DNA from: Actinoallomurus sp.
GTDB lineage: Bacteria > Actinomycetota > Actinomycetes > Streptosporangiales > Streptosporangiaceae
Length of the DNA stretch: 41,903 bases
NCBI GenBank assembly: GCA_025964625.1
Contig: JAOPYL010000204.1
Coordinates: 1 to 41,903, forward strand
Direction: 5' to 3'
Shown here: in pieces, positions 16,743 through 24,901 of the stretch
Numbering within the stretch: the first letter of the stretch is position 1
Layout: each line of letters begins with the position of its first letter
The notes under the pieces: generated by a model
What the model saw: the letters and a program-made list of their open reading frames with translations, nothing else
The model's database searches: none
What the model was told of the DNA's origin: nothing
Position numbers and translations under genes: made by a program

Positions 16743-17679
16743 GGCCGTGACGACCGCGGTGGGCGGCGTCGCACCCCCCAGGGTGCCATTCAGCTCGCGG
16801 CGGACCCCGACGGGGTTCGGCATGCTCTTGGTCGCCCCGGTGGTGCTGCTGCTGCTCGCGATCGTCGCCTATCCCATCGGGTACTCGCTCTACCTGAGCG
16901 TCATGGCGACCAACCCCATCACCGGCTCGCAGCATCTGGTCGGTATCGCCAACTTCCGGGCAGCGCTCACCAGCGGCGACTTCTGGCATGCGGCCGGGCT
17001 CACCCTCTACTACGTCATCTGCGTGACCGTGATCGGAACCGGCGTGGCGCTGGGCATGGCCCTGCTGCTGCGGGAGCGTTTCGTCGGCCGGCCCGTTCTC
17101 ATGGCGGTGATCGTGTTGCCGTGGTCGCTGTCCACGTACGCGGCAGGCGTGGTGTGGCGCTACGTCTACAGTCCGCAGTACGGCCTCCTCGCGGGAATCG
17201 CACAGCACCTCGGGCTGCATCCCTTCGACTTCCTGTCGAAGCAGGCGGTCATCCCCTCGCTGGCGATCGTCCATGCCTGGCAGTTCGCGCCGTTGGGGAC
17301 GTACTTCCTCCTGGCCAGCCTGCAGGTCATCCCCGACGACCTGTACAAGCTTGCCAAGGTCGACGGTATGGGGATGGCGAAGCGGTTCCGCAACATCACG
17401 TTGCCGCAGATCCGTATGCCGCTCGCCATCTTCCTGGTGTTGATCGGCGGGCAGGCGGCGACGGCCTTCGACCTGATCTACTTCCTGACGTCGGGTGGTC
17501 CCGGTGACGCGTCGCAGACGCTCACCTATGACGCCTACCAGCAGACCTTCCAGGACCAGGACTTCGGCGGCGGCTCGGCCACATCGTGGTTGCTGCTCGT
17601 CCTTGTGACCGTCGTCACGGTGGGCTACTACGCGGTGGCGATGTCGTCGTCGCGGCGGACCCGAAAGGCATCGTCATGA
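16726..17679 (+). CDS. ABC importer permease (MalF type)
   Basis: A 317-residue membrane protein with about six helices and the inner-membrane permease signature KVDGMGMAKRFRNITLPQIR (EAA loop) that docks onto the ATPase. ATG 16726 lies inside the end of the binding-protein gene (stop 16740-16742), so translation is coupled. The N-terminus has an extra 25-30 polar residues before the first helix (MLLVAPVVLLLLAIVAYPIG), as in MalF/UgpA-type subunits. It pairs with the next gene. Confidence 0.92.
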   Translation: MTSDTRAVTTAVGGVAPPRVPFSSRRTPTGFGMLLVAPVVLLLLAIVAYPIGYSLYLSVMATNPITGSQHLVGIANFRAALTSGDFWHAAGLTLYYVICVTVIGTGVALGMALLLRERFVGRPVLMAVIVLPWSLSTYAAGVVWRYVYSPQYGLLAGIAQHLGLHPFDFLSKQAVIPSLAIVHAWQFAPLGTYFLLASLQVIPDDLYKLAKVDGMGMAKRFRNITLPQIRMPLAIFLVLIGGQAATAFDLIYFLTSGGPGDASQTLTYDAYQQTFQDQDFGGGSATSWLLLVLVTVVTVGYYAVAMSSSRRTRKASS

Positions 17680-18536
17680 GTACGCGTCGCCGGGTCGTCC
17701 TGCATCTGCTCGCTCTGCTGGCGCTGGTGTGGACCATCGCCCCGCTGGCCTGGATCCTGCTGATCTCGCTGACCTACCACCACGAGTTCGCGTCGTCGAC
17801 CATTCATCTGTTGCCGCACCAGCCGACGCTCGCCAACTACGTGCGGCTGTTCGGCCGCAGTGCGGCGGACTGGAACGGGACGATCCAACCGCCCAACGCC
17901 TATGGGCCGCTGATCCGCAGCGGGCTGGTCAACAGCGCGGAGGTAGCGGTCGCGGTAACCGTGCTCAGCATGGTCTTCGCGGTTCCGGCCGCCTATGCGC
18001 TGGCGCGCGTGGACATGCGGTTCCGGCAGGCCGGCCTGCTCACCATCGTGGCGACCCGCGCCCTGCCGCCCGTCGCCACGACCATCCCCTTTTTCGTGCT
18101 CTACCAGACCCTGGGCCTGTCCGGCACTCGCCTGGGTCTGGTCATCGCGCACCTGACGATGACGGTTCCGCTGCTGGTGTGGATGGGAACCAGCTTCTTC
18201 GGCGGACTGCCGCCCGGGTTGGAGCGCATGGCGCGGGTCGACGGGTGCTCTCGGTGGCGGGCGTTCACCCGGGTGGTCGTGCCCGCGTCGCGGCACGCGA
18301 TGACGGCCATGGCGGTGATCGCGTTTCTGACCTCGTGGGACGAGTTCACCTTCGCACTGATCTTCAACACCGGAACGTCGGCCCAGACCTTCCCGCCCGC
18401 ACTGTCGAGCATGTTCTTCCAGGTGTCGGTGCCCACCGAGGTGGCGAGCGCGACGGTGCTCGGCCTCCTGCCCCCGCTGGTCATCGCGACCCTTTTCCAG
18501 CGTTACATCCGCAAGGTCAACCTTGTCGGTCTCTAG
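17676..18536 (+). CDS. ABC importer permease (MalG type)
   Basis: A 286-residue permease with an N-terminal helix (LHLLALLALVWTIAPLAWIL), a large periplasmic loop (about residues 35-85), and the EAA loop RMARVDGCSRWRAFTRVVVP. ATG 17676 overlaps the preceding TGA as ATGA. It is the second half of the heterodimeric channel. The loop with NGTIQPPNAYGPLIRSGL after a LANYVRLF-type segment is normal for carbohydrate uptake class 1 systems. Confidence 0.92.
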   Translation: MSTRRRVVLHLLALLALVWTIAPLAWILLISLTYHHEFASSTIHLLPHQPTLANYVRLFGRSAADWNGTIQPPNAYGPLIRSGLVNSAEVAVAVTVLSMVFAVPAAYALARVDMRFRQAGLLTIVATRALPPVATTIPFFVLYQTLGLSGTRLGLVIAHLTMTVPLLVWMGTSFFGGLPPGLERMARVDGCSRWRAFTRVVVPASRHAMTAMAVIAFLTSWDEFTFALIFNTGTSAQTFPPALSSMFFQVSVPTEVASATVLGLLPPLVIATLFQRYIRKVNLVGL

Positions 18537-18580
18537 ATCCGGTGATCTCTCGTGGACAAAGCTATGAGGACAAGCAGGCT

Positions 18581-19696
18581 ATGAAGACGAGCAATGTAGG
18601 CGTCGCTATCGACGCAGTGAGCAAGCGCTACAAGTCGGCGAAACAGCCGGCCCTGGACGGCGTGACGCTGGACATCCGCCCGGGCGAGCTGCTGGCCCTG
18701 CTCGGTCCCTCGGGGAGCGGCAAGACCACGTTGCTGAACGTGCTCTCCGGACTGGAATCGGCCGACGACGGGCGCATGCTCTTTGGCGACCAGGACGTGA
18801 CCGACATCCCGGCGGAGCGGCGCAGTGTGGCCGTGGTCTTCCAGTCGTCGATGCTCTACCCGCACATGTCGCTGCGCAAGAGCATCGCCTTCGCGCCTCG
18901 CCTGAACAAGGTGCCCGATGCCGAGATCGAGCAGCGCATCGCCGATATCACGGGGTGGCTGCACATCGCTCATCTGCTGGACCGCCGTCCCCATGAGGTC
19001 TCCGGCGGCGAGCGGCAGCGCGCGGCCATCGCGAAAGCGCTGGTCTCCCGGCCCGCCCTGCTGCTCATGGACGAGCCCTTCTCCGCCGTCGACGCGCAAT
19101 TGCGCCGCCAGCTGAGGAGTGAACTGGTCAAGTTGCACCGGGAGTTCGGCACGACGACCGTCTTCGTCACGCATGACCAGGAGGAGGCGATGGCCATCTC
19201 CGACCGCGTCGCGGTGATGCGCAATGGGCGCCTGGTGCAGGTGGACGAGCCCCTCGAGCTCTACCGGTCGCCGGTGAACGCGTGGCTGGCCGACTTCGTC
19301 GGCGTGCAGCCGATCAATGTGCTGCCGGTGCGACGTTCGCCGTCCGGCGACACGTTGCAGACCGCTGACGGCGAGCTGACCCTCAAGCCCGAGGGCCGCG
19401 CATTCCCGGATGTGCTGGACCTCGGTGTCCGGCCGGAGCACATCAAGATCATTGCCAGCGGCTCGGCCTCACCACTGCGCGTCTACACGCGGGAGGTGGT
19501 CTCCGGCCAGATGAAGTACACATTGCGTACCGACCAGGGCACGGAGATCGTCGCCATCCGTGGCAGCGACGACGTGCTGGACATCGACACTCCGGTCGAC
19601 GTGGCCGTCGACTGGCGGCACGCGATCGCGTTCGACTCGACCACAGGCGAGCGTCTCGACGTGAACCTGGCGAAGGGAACCGCAGGTGTTTCTTGA
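18581..19696 (+). CDS. ABC importer ATPase (MalK/UgpC type)
   Basis: A 371-residue ATPase with Walker A GPSGSGKTT, Q-loop VVFQSSMLYPHM, signature VSGGERQR, Walker B LLLMDEPFSAVD and H-loop VTHDQEEAM. It has a C-terminal TOBE-type regulatory domain of about 130 residues (GVRPEHIKI). Many actinomycetes use one shared MsiK for sugar importers; a dedicated ATPase in this operon suggests a self-contained system. ATG 18581 has GAGGA upstream. The gene overlaps the next by 11 bases. Confidence 0.93.
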   Translation: MKTSNVGVAIDAVSKRYKSAKQPALDGVTLDIRPGELLALLGPSGSGKTTLLNVLSGLESADDGRMLFGDQDVTDIPAERRSVAVVFQSSMLYPHMSLRKSIAFAPRLNKVPDAEIEQRIADITGWLHIAHLLDRRPHEVSGGERQRAAIAKALVSRPALLLMDEPFSAVDAQLRRQLRSELVKLHREFGTTTVFVTHDQEEAMAISDRVAVMRNGRLVQVDEPLELYRSPVNAWLADFVGVQPINVLPVRRSPSGDTLQTADGELTLKPEGRAFPDVLDLGVRPEHIKIIASGSASPLRVYTREVVSGQMKYTLRTDQGTEIVAIRGSDDVLDIDTPVDVAVDWRHAIAFDSTTGERLDVNLAKGTAGVS

Positions 19697-20903
19697 CCTT
19701 CTGCGCCGTCGTAACCCGGCGCTGCTGCAGGCGGCCGCCGACCTGGCGATCCAGCGCCGCATCCCGCCCAACTCCTACGTGCTCGACCTCGACGCGATCC
19801 GCGCCAACGGGTCGGTCATTCGCGAAGAGGCGGACCGGCTCGGCCTCAAGCTGTACTTCATGACCAAGCAGATCGGCCGCAATCCGCTGGTCACGGCCGC
19901 CCTCGTCGAGGAGGGCCGGCCGGAGACGGTGGCCGTCGACATCGCCTGCGCGAACGCCCTGAGCGGGCACGGCTTCAAGCTCGGGCACGTCGGCAACCTC
20001 GTGCAGACGCCGCTGATCGACATCCCCCGCATCGTCGGACTCCGGCCCGAGGTCATCACCGTCTTCTCGGTCGACAAGGCGCGCCAGATCGCCGAGGAGG
20101 CCCAGCGGCAGGGCATCACCCAGGGGCTTCTCCTGCGCGTGTCGGACCGCGAGCGCGACGTCTACCTCGGGGGCATGGAGGGCGGCATCGAGCTGTCGGA
20201 CCTGAGGACGGCGGCGCGGGAGATCGCGGCCCTGTCCGGGGTCCGCATCGACGGCGTGACCACGTTCCCCGCGCTCGCCTACACCGAGGTGGGGGAGGCG
20301 AAGCCGACGCCCAACTTCGAGACGCTGCTCCGCGCCCGCGATGTCCTCGAAGAGCTCGGCATCGCCGTACGCCAGCTCAACGCGCCCGGCAACACCTCGG
20401 TGTTCACGCTCGGACTCCAGGCGAAGATGGGCGCCACGCACGTCGAGCCGGGCCACGGTTTCCTCGGGACGACACCCTTCCACCTGCGCCACGAGCTGCC
20501 CGAGGTGCCGGCCGCGTGCTACGTCACCGAGGTCGCGCACGAGGTCGGTGACCGCGCGTACGTCTACGGAGGCGGCTTCTTCGTCGACGACCCGATGTGG
20601 CTGGACCCCGACTTCCAGCGCTACGCGCTCGTCGGGCGTACGACCGAGGAGCTGATGGAGCACCGCGTGCCATTCCGCGGGGCAGGGTCGGGAACGACCG
20701 GCGGCTTCGGCGGCATCGACTACTACGGGTTCATCGACCGTGCCGGCGACGCGGTCCGAATCGGCGCGACTGTGGTCATGGGCTTCCGGGTCCAGTCGTT
20801 CGTGACGCGGGCGAACATCGCCGTGGTCAGTGACTGCGAGACCGAACCACGGCTGCACGGGGTGTTCGACCAGGCCGGCAACCGGATCGAGTTGTATGCC
20901 TGA
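19686..20903 (+). CDS. YhfX-like PLP-dependent enzyme (alanine racemase fold)
   Basis: A 405-residue fold-type III PLP protein. The Schiff-base lysine is Lys61 in YFMTKQIGRNP, and the barrel continues with DIACANALSGHGFKLGHVG, and GHGFLGTTPFHL near the phosphate site. The C-terminal domain has GAGSGTTGGFGGIDYYGF. It fits the YhfX/D-threonine-aldolase/racemase group, which acts on D- or L-amino acids, rather than the cell-wall alanine racemase, which is shorter and lacks these motifs. GTG 19686 overlaps the ATPase stop. In this operon it probably racemises or cleaves an amino acid released by the deacylase at 22997. The reaction is inferred. Confidence 0.8.
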   Translation: MFLDLLRRRNPALLQAAADLAIQRRIPPNSYVLDLDAIRANGSVIREEADRLGLKLYFMTKQIGRNPLVTAALVEEGRPETVAVDIACANALSGHGFKLGHVGNLVQTPLIDIPRIVGLRPEVITVFSVDKARQIAEEAQRQGITQGLLLRVSDRERDVYLGGMEGGIELSDLRTAAREIAALSGVRIDGVTTFPALAYTEVGEAKPTPNFETLLRARDVLEELGIAVRQLNAPGNTSVFTLGLQAKMGATHVEPGHGFLGTTPFHLRHELPEVPAACYVTEVAHEVGDRAYVYGGGFFVDDPMWLDPDFQRYALVGRTTEELMEHRVPFRGAGSGTTGGFGGIDYYGFIDRAGDAVRIGATVVMGFRVQSFVTRANIAVVSDCETEPRLHGVFDQAGNRIELYA

Positions 20904-22026
20904 GGTCCGCACCGCAGACCGCGGTGACGTGCGGGACATCAACCTGCGCGCCGTCTTGGAGGTGCTGCGCGCGGTCGGCGCCACCACCCGGGCCCAGATC
21001 GCCCGCGAGACAGGCCTGAGCGCCCCCACCGTGTCCGCGGTCGTCGCGGCCCTCACCGAAGCCGGCATCGTCGCGAGCGCGGGCGTCGGTCCGTCCACCG
21101 GCGGCCGGCGTGGCGACCTGATCGAGTTCCGGCCCGACGCGCGGCTGGTCTTCGCCCTCGACCTCAGTGCCGATCCGCCATGCGCGGCGCTGGTCGATCT
21201 CAGTGGTTCCATCGTGGACGGCTCGCGCGTCACCGTGCCCGGGTCGGGGCTGTCCGGACCCGATGAGCTGGTGACGTGGGTCCAGCGCCGGGTGCGCGAG
21301 GCGGCCGGCGTCATCGGCATCGGTGTCGCGGTACCGGGAGTCACCGATCCGGTCGCCGGTGTCATCGACTGGGCGCCGAGCCTCGGGTGGCGTCACGTCC
21401 CCCTGCGCGCGGCCCTCGAAACAGCCGTACCCGAGGTCATCGTCGCCATCGACAACGACCTCAACCTCGCGACGCTGGGCGAGTACGCCTACGCGCCGGA
21501 AAAAGCGCAGGATCTGGTCATGATCGGCCTGCGTGGAGGGCTCGGCGCCGGCGTCATGCTCGGGGGCTCCCTTCACCGCGGCGTGCACTTCGCGGCGGGG
21601 GAGATCGGTTACCTGCCCGTGCACTCCAGTGTGCGCGGCAGCCGTGACTTCGGCGAGCTGGAGACCACCGTCTTGGCCCGCCTTGGTAAGCACGGATCCG
21701 GCCGCCACGCTTCCGCGCGGCAAGCCGAGACCACGTCGGACGGAACGGGCGTATTGGGCGCCGGGGAGGGCGAAGTCGTTGATCTGCTCGCCTTCGCGTG
21801 TGTGGCCATCGCCGCCGTGCTCGACGTGGCCGCGATCGTCTTGAGCGACGAGGTCGTCCAGCAGCGCGCCGATCTTCCGGGAGAGATCGCCCGGCGCCTT
21901 GCCGAGTCGCTGCCTCATCCACCTCAGGTCATCGCGTCCCAGCTTGGCGCGGAAGGCACGTTGCAAGGTGCCGCGGTCGCCGTACAACAGCGGCTCACGC
22001 TCAAGATCCGGCGGTTGCTCACATGA
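20896..22026 (+). CDS. ROK family transcriptional regulator lacking the zinc site
   Basis: A 376-residue protein with an N-terminal winged helix (LRAVLEVLRAVGATTRAQIA, GLSAPTVSAVVAALTEAG, then STGGRRGDLIEF), followed by a ROK sugar-kinase-like domain (GIGVAVPGVTDP, IDNDLNLATLGEY, GLGAGVMLGG). Classical ROK proteins carry an ExGH motif and a CxCGxxGC zinc site after it. Here the segment reads GEIGYLPVHSSVRGSRDFGE: His is Tyr and all the Cys are gone. The kinase activity is probably lost and ligand sensing may differ. ATG 20896 overlaps the previous stop. It is the likely binder of the palindrome at 15328-15348. Confidence 0.87.
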   Translation: MPEVRTADRGDVRDINLRAVLEVLRAVGATTRAQIARETGLSAPTVSAVVAALTEAGIVASAGVGPSTGGRRGDLIEFRPDARLVFALDLSADPPCAALVDLSGSIVDGSRVTVPGSGLSGPDELVTWVQRRVREAAGVIGIGVAVPGVTDPVAGVIDWAPSLGWRHVPLRAALETAVPEVIVAIDNDLNLATLGEYAYAPEKAQDLVMIGLRGGLGAGVMLGGSLHRGVHFAAGEIGYLPVHSSVRGSRDFGELETTVLARLGKHGSGRHASARQAETTSDGTGVLGAGEGEVVDLLAFACVAIAAVLDVAAIVLSDEVVQQRADLPGEIARRLAESLPHPPQVIASQLGAEGTLQGAAVAVQQRLTLKIRRLLT

Positions 22027-23000
22027 TCTGTATCGGCGTCGACGCCGGCGGCACGAACTCGCGGTGTCTCGTGACCGACGCGCATGGAGCCGTCCGTGCG
22101 CACGTGACCGGGCCGGGCGCGAACCTGCACCAGTACGGCATCGACAACACCGCACGCAGCGTCGCGGGCTTGGTACACGAGGCGCTGGCCCGTGCGGGGG
22201 ACCACCAGCGCGAGGTCCACGCCGCCGTGTGCGTGGCCGGCCTCGACACCGACGCGTCACGTGAGCGACTGGATACGGCACTGCGCGCGATCGATTCGTC
22301 GATCCGCTGGCAGTCCGCGAACGACGCGCTGGCCGCCTGGTACGGCGCGTTCGGCACGGAGCGCTCGGGGGTCATCGCCATAGCGGGCACGGGTTCGGCC
22401 GCGTACGCCCGCAATGGCGAGTGGGAGGCACGCGCCGGCGGCTGGGGCGCGATGCTGGGTGACGAAGGCAGCGGGTACGACCTCGGCCGACGCGGGCTCA
22501 TCGCCGTTCTGCGTGCCCACGACCGCATCGGCCCCGCCACGTCGCTGCGGGGCGCTGTCCTCGGGCGGCTCGGACTCGACCGCCCCGAGGCCATCATCGA
22601 TCACCTGCACTTCCACATGGCTCCCGCCGATGTCGCCGCCCTGGCGCCGGTCGTGCTGGGCTGTGCGGCGGAGGGAGATCCGGTCGCAGAGGAGCTGGTC
22701 GACGCGGCGGCCGCGTCGCTGATCGAGATCACCGCGGGTGCGGCTTCGGCCGTGGGCCTCGGCGAGGCGGAGGAACCGCTGTTCGCGCTCGTTGGCGGGG
22801 TGGCCCGCGATCCGTTCTTCCGAGCCGCCGTACGCCGCCGGGCCGGGCGCGGGGACCGGCCGCTGCGCTGGCACGAGGCGGGCGCGCCCCCGGTGGCCGG
22901 CGCGGTCTACCTGGCGATGAGCGGCGCCGGATTCTTCAGCGCGATCCAGCACGACTTCGGTCAGCTGGAACTCGAGGCGACGTCGAGACGGAGACAATGA
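22023..23000 (+). CDS. BadF/BadG-type kinase, N-acetylglucosamine kinase-like
   Basis: A 325-residue ASKHA-fold protein with phosphate 1 motif GVDAGGTNSRCLVTD, phosphate 2 region GVIAIAGTGSAAYARN, and GDEGSGYDLGRRGL, the signature shared with eukaryotic NAGK and bacterial MurNAc/GlcNAc kinases. It lacks the iron-sulfur cysteines of BadF activases. A sugar kinase for an amino sugar is therefore the best reading. ATG 22023 overlaps the ROK stop (ATGA), and its own stop overlaps the next start the same way, so the three are translationally coupled. Confidence 0.83.
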   Translation: MICIGVDAGGTNSRCLVTDAHGAVRAHVTGPGANLHQYGIDNTARSVAGLVHEALARAGDHQREVHAAVCVAGLDTDASRERLDTALRAIDSSIRWQSANDALAAWYGAFGTERSGVIAIAGTGSAAYARNGEWEARAGGWGAMLGDEGSGYDLGRRGLIAVLRAHDRIGPATSLRGAVLGRLGLDRPEAIIDHLHFHMAPADVAALAPVVLGCAAEGDPVAEELVDAAAASLIEITAGAASAVGLGEAEEPLFALVGGVARDPFFRAAVRRRAGRGDRPLRWHEAGAPPVAGAVYLAMSGAGFFSAIQHDFGQLELEATSRRRQ

Positions 23001-24658
23001 TGCAACTGGACCTGATCATCCGCGATGGCACGATCGTCGACGGAACCGGAGCGCCGCGCTTCGTGGCCGACGTCGGGGTCACGGGCGGCCGAATCACCTA
23101 CATCGGTTCCTTGCCGGAGGACCTCGCCGCGTCCCGCGAGATCGACGCGGCGGGGAAGATCGTCTGCCCGGGGTTCATTGACATCCACAGTCACTCCGAC
23201 TTCGTGCTCGCCGATCCCGAGCACGACGACATCCTGGGCTGTTTCCTGCGCCAGGGCATCACCACCCTCGTGACGGGCAACTGCGGATTCGCCCCTGCCC
23301 CGGTCGCTCCGGAGTTCGCTGCCGAGATGCACTCCTACACCTCGTTCCTGCGCTCGGCGGGGACTCGGCCGCATTGGCCGACGATGGGGAAGTACCTCGA
23401 CGAACTCGAGGCGGGCGGCGTCGCGCTGAACGTCGTTCCGCTCGCCGCACACGGTGCGCTGCGCATCGCGGTGATGGGCTTCGCGCGACGGTCGCCGGAC
23501 GCCACCGAGCGCCGGCGGATGCGCGACTTGCTCGCCGAGTCCCTCGATGCGGGATGTTTCGGCATGTCCGCGGGTCTGGCCTACGCGCCCGGCATGTACG
23601 CCGAGACCGACGAAGTAACCGAACTCGCCAAAGTCGTCGGCGCGCAGGACGGTCTGTTCACCTGCCACAGCCGGGGATTGTCCGAGACGCTGGTCGACGC
23701 GGTCGCGGAGGTCATCGACATCTCGGCGTACGGCGACGTCCGCGCGCAGTTCTCCCACCTGTGCGCACTCGGCGAGGCGAACTGGCCGCGCATCGGTACG
23801 GCGATCGAACTACTCGACAACGCCCGCAAGCGCGGTATCGATGTGGCGACGGACTGCCAGGCCTACATCGCCGGCAACACGACACTGGCCGCTCTCCTGC
23901 CACCGTGGGCGCTGGAAGGCGGCATGCGGGCCGCGGCCGAGCTGCTGGCCGACCCGGCGGGGCGGAAACGCGTCCGCCGCTCGATCGAGGACACCGGCCC
24001 CACCTGGCCCGTCCCGCCAGGGGGCTGGACGGACAACATGATCGGCTCGCTGGGTTACGACAACATCTGGTTGCTCACCATCGGCGCGTCGGAGTACAAG
24101 GCCTACGAAGGCATGTCGCTCGCCGAGATGGGCGAGCGCACCGGCCGCGGAGCGTTCGACGCGACGATGGACCTGATCGTCGCCGACAGCGGTCAGACCA
24201 TGATGCTGGTGGTCGGGTCGGCGGGCAGCATGAGGTCCGACGCGCCGTTGCGGGACATCCTGCGCCTGCCGTACACCGCGCTCGAGACGGACGCCATCAT
24301 CACCGGGAACGGAACGCCCAACCGCGGTGCGCTCGGTGCCTATCCCCGCATGCTGGGTCATTTCGTGCGCGAGGAGCGTTTGCTGTCGTTGGAGCAGGCC
24401 GTCCACCAGATGACCGGACTGGCCGCCGACCGCATCGATCTGTCCTCGGTGGGCCGTCTGCGCGCGGGTGCCGCCGCCGACATCGTGGTCCTGGACTTCG
24501 ACCAGGTCGGCGACACGAGCACATACTTCGACCCGGCTGGTGCACCCCGCGGAATCGAGTACGTGCTTGTGAACGGCGTGCCCGTTGTCGACAGCGGCCG
24601 TTACCAGGCGGCGCGGGCCGGTCATGTCTACCGACGCCAGGGATCCGGAGCGGCATGA
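22997..24658 (+). CDS. N-acyl-D-amino-acid deacylase family amidohydrolase
   Basis: A 553-residue amidohydrolase of the D-aminoacylase type. Metal site features are His64/His66 in IDIHSHSDF, Cys96 in GNCGFAP (the position of the bridging Cys of characterised D-aminoacylases), His224 in FTCHSRG, and His254 in QFSHLCA. SAGLAYAPGMY is a further family motif. Near 408-415 the usual catalytic Asp region reads GSAGSMRSDAP. The family hydrolyses N-acyl-D-amino acids to D-amino acid and fatty or short acid; some members act on dihydropyrimidine-like or amide substrates. It is the last gene of the operon, followed by a strong terminator. It would act after import, on the N-acyl bond. Confidence 0.88.
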   Translation: MMQLDLIIRDGTIVDGTGAPRFVADVGVTGGRITYIGSLPEDLAASREIDAAGKIVCPGFIDIHSHSDFVLADPEHDDILGCFLRQGITTLVTGNCGFAPAPVAPEFAAEMHSYTSFLRSAGTRPHWPTMGKYLDELEAGGVALNVVPLAAHGALRIAVMGFARRSPDATERRRMRDLLAESLDAGCFGMSAGLAYAPGMYAETDEVTELAKVVGAQDGLFTCHSRGLSETLVDAVAEVIDISAYGDVRAQFSHLCALGEANWPRIGTAIELLDNARKRGIDVATDCQAYIAGNTTLAALLPPWALEGGMRAAAELLADPAGRKRVRRSIEDTGPTWPVPPGGWTDNMIGSLGYDNIWLLTIGASEYKAYEGMSLAEMGERTGRGAFDATMDLIVADSGQTMMLVVGSAGSMRSDAPLRDILRLPYTALETDAIITGNGTPNRGALGAYPRMLGHFVREERLLSLEQAVHQMTGLAADRIDLSSVGRLRAGAAADIVVLDFDQVGDTSTYFDPAGAPRGIEYVLVNGVPVVDSGRYQAARAGHVYRRQGSGAA

Positions 24659-24734
24659 ATCCCGACCTGTGACCCCTACCGACCCGGCGGGCGATCCCGG
24701 ACTCCGGTCCGTCCCCGCACCGGGTGAGTACAGC

Positions 24735-24754
24735 GCGGGTCACCGGTGACCCGC
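24735..24754. repeat. perfect 20-base palindrome between deacylase gene and terminator
   Basis: gcgggtcacc is followed immediately by its exact complement ggtgacccgc. It lies 77 bases after the deacylase stop and 12 bases before the terminator stem. It may be a second hairpin of the terminator or a binding site for a dimeric regulator. Confidence 0.75.
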
Positions 24755-24765
24755 ATCAACGGAAC

Positions 24766-24798
24766 GAGACGCCCCGGCCGACCCGGCCGGGGCGTCTC
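24766..24798. terminator. strong terminator of the ABC operon
   Basis: A perfect 15-bp GC-rich stem (left arm gagacgccccggccg, 24766-24780) with a 3-base loop and the right arm at 24784-24798. No T-run follows. It separates the operon from the glycerol-phosphate operon. Confidence 0.85.
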
Positions 24799-24855
24799 GC
24801 CGTCTTGGGCGTCTCCGCGCCGGGTCATGCACGCCGGTTTCCCGCCGTCCCCCAT

Positions 24856-24894
24856 GTCACAGTAGAATGTGCGATCGTCACATAATTTGTCACA
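24856..24894. promoter_or_regulatory. promoter with GTCACA repeats ahead of the DeoR operon
   Basis: GTCACA occurs three times, at 24856, 24877 and 24889. Two AT-rich -10 candidates lie among them: TAGAAT (24863-24868) and CATAAT (24881-24886). The first repeat also faces a TGTG at 24869, giving a loose TGTG-N7-CACA inverted repeat. Repeats flanking a promoter just before a DeoR gene suggest autoregulation. Confidence 0.6.
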
Positions 24895-24901
24895 GGATCG
24901 G

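Noticed and set aside
19449-21365. 638-residue minus-strand open frame
   Set aside because: Mirror of the ATPase, PLP and ROK genes caused by GC-rich third positions; no domain is recognisable.
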